NCBI GenBank assembly: GCA_016839385.1
Contig: JAEOUK010000722.1
Coordinates: forward strand, 1-6,174
Source: Promethearchaeota archaeon
GTDB taxonomy: Archaea; Asgardarchaeota; Lokiarchaeia; Sigynarchaeales; MK-D1
Reading direction: 5' to 3'
Length of the DNA stretch: 6,174 bases
In this document: positions 1-5,110 of the stretch, in pieces
Layout: every line of letters starts with the position of its first letter
Numbering within the stretch: the first letter of the stretch is position 1
Translations under genes and position numbers: made by a program
The notes under the pieces: model-generated
Seen by the model: only the letters and a program-made list of their open reading frames with translations
Told to the model about the DNA's origin: nothing
Database searches by the model: none

Positions 1-1240
1 AAAATGTAAACATACTGATTTCAAAGAAAGCATCATAATTTCCTGATGAAGGCACACCAAATACTTGAATCAATAACACCAATGGCATAAGAATCGGAAA
101 AATGAAATAAAGCGTGGATGAGAAATTTCTAAATATATACCTCATATCTTTTTTGTAAATTGCTTGAATTGGAGGTAGCAGTTCAATTGTTACTACAACT
201 TCACTTGATTCTTTTTGTTTGGAGTCATATACTTCTTGTTTGGTTAGTGAATCGAGAATTTTCATACTTCGACGAAATAAAATATATGTTATACCGCACA
301 CTAAAAGAAAACCGGCGAGAGAAGTCCAAATATAGACTGAAGGTATAAAATACCATCCATTTATTGCTCCCATTATGAATAATGCGTGGATATAGGTCAA
401 ACCAAATGGATATACTATGAAATTCACTAATATGTTAATTAAACGACCTTGTGATCCGATGTTAAATCCAGCTTGAACTATATTGATTAAATAGGTGACT
501 GCTAAACCTGCACCTAGGCTAACAATTGCATATAGAGAAGAAACAACTATTTGCATCACTGTTTTAATCTTAGAACCACCGGTCGGTTTATAGACTTTTT
601 TTGCTATGTATAATGTAACAGATAACATCAGCGAAAATAAGAAAATTATATTCACAAATGATACAACAAGTGAAATCAGTGAAGTATATACTGTTTCTAT
701 CAATTCTCCTGTTTTTAGCTGAATTGCTACACCAGTTGCTATGGGTAATCCTAATAAGATGCTAATCATTTGCCAGTTAATCAATCTGAAGAACGTTAGG
801 TACGCGGTCAGCTGAATCTTTTTTTTTGGTATTGGTAATGTATGTAAATACTTAAATGCTGAACTGCTAAAGAATCCAATAAGACCAATTAAACCATATG
901 TAAACACAAACATGAATTGGAAAACAACTGTCATTGAATTGGATGTTGAAAGAGAAAATAAGACATTATCTGTCGCTCCTAACTCAACTCCATATATGGA
1001 CATTATGGTTAAGGAATATAATGCTAAAGCAAATACTGCCGAGAGAATTTTCATTACCATAGCACTGCTAGTTAAATAGTTCTGGTTATCTCGCAATTTT
1101 TCCTTTACTCTATCCAGTTGCGGACCACTGGTAGCAATATTTCCATCAAGAAAAACTTCTCTATAAGTAATTTTAGATAATTGCCAAGCTGTGAGTGATC
1201 GGATTGGTTTTTGAGTTAGGTTAAATTGTTGTTCTCTCAT
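1..1240 (-). CDS. ABC-2 type transporter permease, large form (C-terminus outside window)
   Basis: This is the membrane subunit of an ABC exporter; with the ATPase encoded just upstream it would form an ATP-driven efflux pump whose substrate cannot be read from sequence. The frame is open from ATG at 1240-1238 to the window edge, giving 413 visible residues and no stop. A polar N-terminus of about 60 residues is followed by hydrophobic segments near residues 61-84, 104-125, 148-175, 182-213, 227-253, 268-293, 297-321 and 376-393, so at least eight membrane spans. The cytoplasmic motif HTLPIPKKK (about 133-141), after the second span, matches the L-P-[IV]-x-[RK]-[RK] loop common in ABC-2 permeases. 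A highly charged loop at 322-375 separates span 7 from span 8. Simple ABC-2 permeases have about six spans, so this is a double-length type, probably over 500 residues when complete. The start overlaps the ATPase stop (ATGA), implying translational coupling. Confidence 0.85.
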   Translation of the reverse strand, partial: MREQQFNLTQKPIRSLTAWQLSKITYREVFLDGNIATSGPQLDRVKEKLRDNQNYLTSSAMVMKILSAVFALALYSLTIMSIYGVELGATDNVLFSLSTSNSMTVVFQFMFVFTYGLIGLIGFFSSSAFKYLHTLPIPKKKIQLTAYLTFFRLINWQMISILLGLPIATGVAIQLKTGELIETVYTSLISLVVSFVNIIFLFSLMLSVTLYIAKKVYKPTGGSKIKTVMQIVVSSLYAIVSLGAGLAVTYLINIVQAGFNIGSQGRLINILVNFIVYPFGLTYIHALFIMGAINGWYFIPSVYIWTSLAGFLLVCGITYILFRRSMKILDSLTKQEVYDSKQKESSEVVVTIELLPPIQAIYKKDMRYIFRNFSSTLYFIFPILMPLVLLIQVFGVPSSGNYDAFFEISMFTF

Positions 1241-2037
1241 TTTAAGGTCCCTTGAAGTTTTTCTAGAATTTTCTTTACAGATTCATCCTCTTCAGTGATT
1301 TTAAGAAATACATCTTCTAAGCTTGCACCAGTGTATTGTACTATTTCTCTGAGTTCATCGAGTGTACCCTCAGCAACGATTTTCCCATTATTGATAATTC
1401 CAATTCTATCTACTAAATCTTCAGCTACTTCCATAATATGTGTAGATAATAGAACCCCTCCACCATTTTTAGCATGAATCTTCAAGATGTCTTTTAATAC
1501 TCGAGCCATTTTTGCATCCAAACCAGCTAAGGGTTCATCCATTATAAGTAATTCAGGATCATGCATCAGAGCAGCTATTATTTGCATTTTCTGCTTATTA
1601 CCTTTACTTAGAGTAATAATAGGACTGTCATAATATCTCTTTGCATCCATAGAATCCAATAGATTGTTTAAAACCTTGTAAGTTTCATGGATCTCTAGTT
1701 CTCGGACTGAAATGATGAAATTAAAGAGTTCTCGAGGGGTTAAACTCTGATATAACAGAGGTTCCTCTGAAACATATCCAATAAGAGCTTTTACGCTATT
1801 TTCATTATTCCCGACGAATGGATTGACACCCAATAGCTCAATTTCACCTTCATCAGGATCAAGCAATCCTATAATATTCTTAATTGCTGTAGTTTTTCCT
1901 GCCCCATTAGGCCCCAATAATCCATAAATTTCTCCTTTTCTTACGGTAAAGGATATTTCGTCGACTGCTTTAACATTATCGAAATATTTTTTCAAATTAT
2001 GAACATACAACACTTTATTGTTGTTTTCCTGATTCAT
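1237..2037 (-). CDS. ABC transporter ATP-binding protein (ABC-2 exporter type)
   Basis: Cytoplasmic ATPase of 266 residues, typical length for an ABC-2 partner subunit; it hydrolyses ATP to drive the permease encoded directly downstream. Visible motifs in order: Walker A GPNGAGKTT (42-50); Q-loop region GYVSEEP (87-93), where the usual Gln is replaced by Ser/Glu; signature LSKGNKQK (143-150) in place of LSGGQ; Walker B LLIMDEP (163-169) with catalytic Glu168; D-loop GLD (172-174); and H-loop STH with His200. The C-terminal GASLEDVFLKIT segment is the usual ending of drug or Nod-type ABC-2 ATPases. The chosen ATG at 2037 follows a GAAGG whose last base is 11 bases upstream, rather far for a ribosome binding site, but the protein start aligns well with the family. 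The gene is first in its operon, behind a 239-base region with operator-like repeats. Family assignment is firm; substrate is unknown. Confidence 0.95.
   Translation of the reverse strand: MNQENNNKVLYVHNLKKYFDNVKAVDEISFTVRKGEIYGLLGPNGAGKTTAIKNIIGLLDPDEGEIELLGVNPFVGNNENSVKALIGYVSEEPLLYQSLTPRELFNFIISVRELEIHETYKVLNNLLDSMDAKRYYDSPIITLSKGNKQKMQIIAALMHDPELLIMDEPLAGLDAKMARVLKDILKIHAKNGGGVLLSTHIMEVAEDLVDRIGIINNGKIVAEGTLDELREIVQYTGASLEDVFLKITEEDESVKKILEKLQGTLK
1248..1253 (-). promoter_or_regulatory. Ribosome binding site of the permease gene
   Basis: On the minus strand AAGGGA lies 7 bases before the ATG at 1240, inside the last codons of the ATPase gene. It supports this start. Together with the ATGA overlap it suggests that the two subunits are translated in a coupled way. 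Confidence 0.55.
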
Positions 2038-2176
2038 CTTTTTTTAAACCTTCAATTTCCCTTTATGTATAGATAAATAAAATTGATTTTAACTATTTTT
2101 GATATGTTATTGATGTTTTTGTAAATTTATTAATGTCCATTTAACTTATCTATGTGCGTCGTAAATAGATTTTGAA

Positions 2177-2212
2177 TGTCAAATCAACTTGACATGTAAA
2201 GTATACTTGACA
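2177..2212. repeat. Two abutting 18-bp palindromic repeats, probable tandem operator
   Basis: Plus-strand copy 1 (2177-2194) is TGTCAAATCAACTTGACA and copy 2 (2195-2212) is TGTAAAGTATACTTGACA, with no base between them. They match at 14 of 18 positions. Each is an inverted repeat of TGT[CA]AA and TTGACA around six bases. Copy 1 extends to perfect 7-base arms (2176-2195), and copy 2 has a perfect 10-base palindromic core AAGTATACTT (2199-2208). The pattern fits two dimers of a winged-helix or helix-turn-helix regulator. It lies about 140-175 bases upstream of the ABC ATPase start and next to a TATA-like box reading toward that gene, so repression of the exporter operon is the natural inference. 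No regulator gene is in the window. Confidence 0.6.
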
Positions 2213-2215
2213 ATC

Positions 2216-2224
2216 AAATATAAA
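2216..2224 (-). promoter_or_regulatory. Candidate archaeal TATA box for the ABC exporter operon
   Basis: The minus strand reads TTTATATTT, close to the archaeal TATA consensus. A start site about 25 bases downstream would fall near 2194-2195, exactly at the junction of the two 18-bp repeats, an ideal place for a repressor to block transcription. That would give a leader of about 157 bases. The intergenic region is very AT-rich, so other TATA-like strings exist closer to the gene (for example near 2073-2085). The choice rests on its position relative to the repeats. Confidence 0.35.
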
Positions 2225-2234
2225 TTTATTGTAT

Positions 2235-2240
2235 AAAAAA
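2235..2240 (-). terminator. Possible T-run terminator after the GNAT gene
   Basis: A run of six T on the minus strand lies 36 bases past the stop of the GNAT gene, without a clear GC-rich stem before it. Archaeal RNA polymerase can stop at oligo-T alone, so this may end the acetyltransferase transcript before the exporter promoter. In such AT-rich sequence the run could also be chance. Confidence 0.3.
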
Positions 2241-2276
2241 TTCAAAATATCCAAATAACCTTTTGTAGTTCGTGTT

Positions 2277-3236
2277 TTATTCAGTCCATGAATATATTAA
2301 GGTCTGAAATTGAGGTTTAAATCCAAGATTTCTGTATAATCTGATTGCTGGAATGTTTCTTGTGTCAACTGATAATGTTATTCGTTCTCTTGAATCTTTT
2401 CCCAGTCGTTTAATAGATTCCAATACCAATAATTCACCTAAATTTTTTCCTCGGTGAGAAGGTATAATACCTATTGGACCAATTTCTATAGAATCCCCTT
2501 GAATTTCCATTCCATTAAATCCGATTATTTTACCATTATCCAAAATAACGATTGATGAATTGTGATGAAAAATGTCCTTGACTTTCATCCAAGAATTTAT
2601 GAGACTTTTCATCTCAGTGTCAGACATATTGTTGACCCAACTGGCTTTAGAACTTCTAAAGGCAGTAAAAACTGCTTCGTGTAATTCTTTAATAGGAATT
2701 TCAATCATTGGAACTATCTCAATATGTTCAGGAATTGTATAGTCCAGATTCTTCAATTCAGAATATTTTGCTTCCATGTTATATTCATTCGATGTCAATT
2801 GAAAATTACATTTTTCATACCAATCTCTATATAAAGTACTAAGAAATTTTGCATGATCATTTGATAGCTCCATCCAAATTTCCATTTTTGTTTTATTATA
2901 CAAATTAATGATTTTTTTTGAATGTTCAATAAGCATAATCGCAACTTGGGTTCTTTCTGCATTTGGATTAATGATTGGTTGCCATGCTTGTATTAGTCCG
3001 AACCTTCCAAAATCGAGTCCGACTAGTAATTGTCCCAATAATTTTCCAGTTTGTTCATCATGCGCAACAATCATTATATATGAATCTGTATTCTCGACAA
3101 TCTTATTCAAATGAGAATCTATGACATCATGTAAATTAGGGACATTATAAAAAGGTGAAAATTCAGAAGATTCTAAAATTAAAGAAAAATGCGAATCCCT
3201 ATCAATTTTATCAGTATGTATTGTCTCGACTTTCAT
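2277..3236 (-). CDS. GNAT-family N-acetyltransferase with two GNAT domains
   Basis: A 319-residue protein, about twice a single GNAT domain. The C-terminal half (about 170-319) is a recognisable GNAT fold. The acetyl-CoA pyrophosphate loop is IIPSHRGKNLG (257-267), followed by a helix (268-278), the strand LSVDTRN (288-294) and motif B with Ala297, Tyr301 and LGF (304-306). The N-terminal half (about 1-155) has the same order of elements, including a YxKxxF-like end, but no R-G-x-G loop; the equivalent stretch near 87-97 reads PIINPNAERTQ. It is probably a degenerate copy used for substrate binding or structure. This layout resembles tandem GNAT proteins such as mycothiol synthase, but nothing shows that substrate. 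The start ATG at 3236 lacks a good ribosome binding site. It lies 22 bases after the stop of the sugar acetyltransferase gene, so translation may depend on readthrough from that gene. Acceptor substrate unknown. Confidence 0.88.
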   Translation of the reverse strand: MKVETIHTDKIDRDSHFSLILESSEFSPFYNVPNLHDVIDSHLNKIVENTDSYIMIVAHDEQTGKLLGQLLVGLDFGRFGLIQAWQPIINPNAERTQVAIMLIEHSKKIINLYNKTKMEIWMELSNDHAKFLSTLYRDWYEKCNFQLTSNEYNMEAKYSELKNLDYTIPEHIEIVPMIEIPIKELHEAVFTAFRSSKASWVNNMSDTEMKSLINSWMKVKDIFHHNSSIVILDNGKIIGFNGMEIQGDSIEIGPIGIIPSHRGKNLGELLVLESIKRLGKDSRERITLSVDTRNIPAIRLYRNLGFKPQFQTLIYSWTE

Positions 3237-3258
3237 TAAATCATATCTACGTTTATAA

Positions 3259-3819
3259 TCATAAATTTTTTATTACCATACAGGGATTACCAGCAGCAAA
3301 TACACTAGGAGGTATATCTTTTGTTACAACGGAACCAGCTCCAATAGTAGTATTATCTCCAATTTTCACTCCAGGATTAATGATAGTTCCTCCCCCAATC
3401 CAACATTTATTGCCTATAGTAACAGGTTTGCCAGATTCAGGACCTTCAGACCGTTTTTCAGCATCTAGAGGGTGTGTCGCAGTGTAAATTTGCACATAAG
3501 GACCCAACATCGTATAATCTCCAATAGTGATGGGATTAACATCTAGAAAAACACATCCAAAATTAATGAAAACTTCTTTCCCTAGAAATATATTGTACCC
3601 ATAATCACATTGAAAATTGGGTTCAATAAACACACCTGAAGAATACTTCCCAAGTAGCTCTTTTAGGATAAAATTACGTTTTTTCATCTCGGTTTCAGTA
3701 CTTAAATTATATTGCCTGATTAACCGTCTTGCATTAATTCTTTCTCTTATTAATTGGGGATCCAAGGCATTGTATAATTCTCCCGCTAGCATTTTTTCCT
3801 TTTCTGAAAATTGTTCCAT
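3259..3819 (-). CDS. Maa/LacA-family sugar O-acetyltransferase
   Basis: Transfers acetyl from acetyl-CoA to a hydroxyl of a sugar or similar acceptor, in the cytoplasm, usually as a trimer. Length is 186 residues, normal for maltose or galactoside acetyltransferases. The N-terminal Mac domain is clear (about 5-57, with EKMLAGELYNALDP and RINARRL). A left-handed beta-helix of hexapeptide repeats follows from about residue 70 to 180 (ITIGDY, VTIGNK, VKIGDN, TTIGAG). Conserved active-site elements are Asn86, Asp93, the catalytic His116 in TATHPLD, and Trp140 in KCWIGGG. The ending AGNPCMVIKNL is the family C-terminus, with Cys in place of the usual Ala. AGG lies 8 bases before the ATG at 3819 and supports this start. 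It is the first gene of a likely two-gene operon with the GNAT protein. The exact sugar cannot be predicted; family members act on maltose, galactosides, Nod factors or surface polysaccharide precursors. Confidence 0.93.
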   Translation of the reverse strand: MEQFSEKEKMLAGELYNALDPQLIRERINARRLIRQYNLSTETEMKKRNFILKELLGKYSSGVFIEPNFQCDYGYNIFLGKEVFINFGCVFLDVNPITIGDYTMLGPYVQIYTATHPLDAEKRSEGPESGKPVTIGNKCWIGGGTIINPGVKIGDNTTIGAGSVVTKDIPPSVFAAGNPCMVIKNL

Positions 3820-3940
3820 TTTTTAAACCTTTATTTTTTATTTTCAATATTCATCATCCGATCAACCTATCCCTAATAGATTTTCATTAGTAATAATACA
3901 CCAGAAAAAATTCGAAGAATGACTTTTTAAAGAGGTAAAA
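3820..3940. promoter_or_regulatory. Divergent promoter region between acetyltransferase operon and reductase gene
   Basis: These 121 bases separate two genes read outward, so promoters for both must lie here. For the plus-strand reductase the string AGTAATAATA (3889-3898) is a weak TATA candidate, which would start RNA near 3915-3922. For the minus strand, CTTTAAAAAG (complement of 3923-3932) is a TATA-like string that would start RNA near 3900. A short inverted repeat, CTAAT (3873-3877) and ATTAG (3886-3890), lies between them. None of these is strong. The TGTCAA/TTGACA repeat of the exporter promoter is absent here. Confidence 0.4.
3931..3936 (+). promoter_or_regulatory. Ribosome binding site of the aldo/keto reductase gene
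   Basis: AGAGGT lies 4 bases before ATG at 3941, the best Shine-Dalgarno match in the window. A second start, ATG at 3953, is preceded by GGAG (3944-3947) with 5 bases of spacing, and it gives the N-terminus MEYCILGKSG that is usual for the family. The upstream start has the stronger site, so it is kept in the annotation, but either could be used. Confidence 0.6.
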
Positions 3941-5083
3941 ATGGGAGATGGTATGGAGTATTGCATTTTAGGAAAGTCTGGTTTAAAAGTTAGTAAACTA
4001 GGAATAGGTTGTGAATGGTTACATAATCAACCTCAGAATATTGTTAAGATTATTATCCAAAAAGCAATCAAAGAGGGGATTAATTATTTTGACCTAGTTT
4101 ATAATTTCGAAGAAGATCTAAACTACTTTCATAATGCTTTCAAGGCCTTCAAACGAGAAGATTATATCATTACTCATCATCTTGGAAGTGGAGAACATAT
4201 AACCGAAAAAGGAAAAAAATACCAAAAAACACGAAGTAATAATAAAGTTCGGGATTATTTAAACAGATACTTGAATATTTTGGATACAGATTATGCAGAT
4301 ATTGGGATGGTTCATTTTGTTATAAATGAAGGTCAATATGAACAGGTAGTTAAAGAAAATGGATTATTTGACTTAGCTAATCAACTCAAGAATGAAGGAA
4401 AAATACGCAATATAGGAATGAGTACACACGATTCTAATGTAGTTATCCGTGCTGTCGAAGAGAAAAGAGTGGATTTAGTTATGTTCCAAGTAAATATGGC
4501 AAACAACGCGATGGAAAATAGAAATAGAGCATTATCCATATGTGAACAGAATGGAGTGGGGGTCGTAGCAATGAAACCTTATGGAGGGGGCAGGTTACTG
4601 ATGCAAGGATCAGTGAGTTTTGCGAAATATCACCGAGGTGGAAAGGGATTGAAGAAAAAAATCACGGATTCAATTTCTACTGTACAATGCTTGCACTATG
4701 TCCTATCCCAACCGGGGTTGAATGTAGTTTTACCTGGGGTAAAGAATATGGAAGAATTATATGGAGTGTTGGCATATGTGAAAGCAAGTCCGGAAGAAAA
4801 AGATTACTCTGGAGTCCTTAAGAGTTTCGATGAATATAGGGAAGGAGAATGCGTATTTTGTGATCATTGTTCCCCATGTCCTCAAGGAATTGATATTGGA
4901 GATGTTTTCCGTCACTATCACTCTGCAATGGTTTCAGGTGTAGCTTATGTTGAATCTGTGTATAATAAAATATCGGTTCATGCATCAAATTGCACAGAAT
5001 GTGGCGCATGTGAACCAAGATGTCCTTTTAATGTAAAAATTATAAGTCAGATGAAACACACTGCTCGATTGTTTGGTAAGTAA
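3941..5083 (+). CDS. Aldo/keto reductase-family oxidoreductase with C-terminal 4Fe-4S domain
   Basis: A 380-residue cytoplasmic oxidoreductase of the ferredoxin-tailed aldo/keto reductase group (COG1453-like). The TIM barrel spans about 5-290, beginning EYCILGKSGLKVSKLGIGC and including KIRNIGMSTH (154-163), FQVNMA (about 184-189) and GVVAMKPYGGG. The C-terminus carries two cysteine sets: Cys304, 307, 310 and 313 (CVFCDHCSPCP), and Cys351, 354, 357 and 361 (CTECGACEPRCP). These are enough for one or two [4Fe-4S] clusters. The canonical catalytic tetrad Asp-Tyr-Lys-His is only partly kept. Asp51 and His125 are present, the Lys position reads His79 (IITHHLG), and the position five after Asp51 is Phe56, with Tyr54 nearby. 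So it may not work as a classic NADPH carbonyl reductase, and electrons may pass through the Fe-S clusters. It is transcribed alone, diverging from the acetyltransferase genes and converging on the glutamate-synthase-like gene. Start at 3941 or 3953; substrate unknown. Confidence 0.92.
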   Translation: MGDGMEYCILGKSGLKVSKLGIGCEWLHNQPQNIVKIIIQKAIKEGINYFDLVYNFEEDLNYFHNAFKAFKREDYIITHHLGSGEHITEKGKKYQKTRSNNKVRDYLNRYLNILDTDYADIGMVHFVINEGQYEQVVKENGLFDLANQLKNEGKIRNIGMSTHDSNVVIRAVEEKRVDLVMFQVNMANNAMENRNRALSICEQNGVGVVAMKPYGGGRLLMQGSVSFAKYHRGGKGLKKKITDSISTVQCLHYVLSQPGLNVVLPGVKNMEELYGVLAYVKASPEEKDYSGVLKSFDEYREGECVFCDHCSPCPQGIDIGDVFRHYHSAMVSGVAYVESVYNKISVHASNCTECGACEPRCPFNVKIISQMKHTARLFGK

Positions 5084-5110
5084 AAAAAATTTGAATTCAG
5101 CTGGAATTCA
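5082..5110 (-). terminator. Stem-loop plus T8 terminator at the convergent gene ends
   Basis: TGAATTC (5092-5098) and GAATTCA (5104-5110) form a perfect 7-base stem with a 5-base loop. On the minus strand the stem is followed by AA and eight T (complement of 5082-5089). This is the shape of an intrinsic terminator for the glutamate-synthase-like gene, and its stem overlaps that gene's stop and last codons. The T-run begins directly after the TAA of the plus-strand reductase. The stem is AU-rich and weak, so the T-run may matter more. For the plus-strand transcript there is no T-run after the stem. Confidence 0.6.

Noticed and set aside
160..348. Plus-strand open frame encoding a hydrophobic 62-residue peptide
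   Set aside because: Antisense to the permease; the hydrophobicity is not backed by a ribosome binding site or a family match.
2120..2138. Tiny minus-strand ORF (from ATG near 2138, about 15 codons) in the ABC leader
   Set aside because: Too short, with no ribosome binding site; nothing supports translation.
2069..2153. Perfect 8-base inverted repeat ATAGATAA (2069-2076) and TTATCTAT (2146-2153) in the ABC leader
   Set aside because: The loop is about 69 bases, the arms are AT-only apart from one G-C pair, and a match like this is expected about once by chance in such a region.
2189..2240. Bacterial-style plus-strand promoter (TTGACA at 2207-2212 with TGTATA 17 bases later)
   Set aside because: It would read into the 3' end of the minus-strand GNAT gene with no plus-strand gene to serve, and the TTGACA boxes are better explained as halves of the palindromic repeats.
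3155..3487. Plus-strand open frame of 110 codons opposite the two acetyltransferase genes
   Set aside because: It is antisense to conserved coding sequence of two recognised genes, has low-complexity composition and resembles no family I know.
3873..3890. Inverted repeat CTAAT/ATTAG in the divergent promoter region
   Set aside because: Only five bases per arm in AT-rich sequence; too weak to call an operator.
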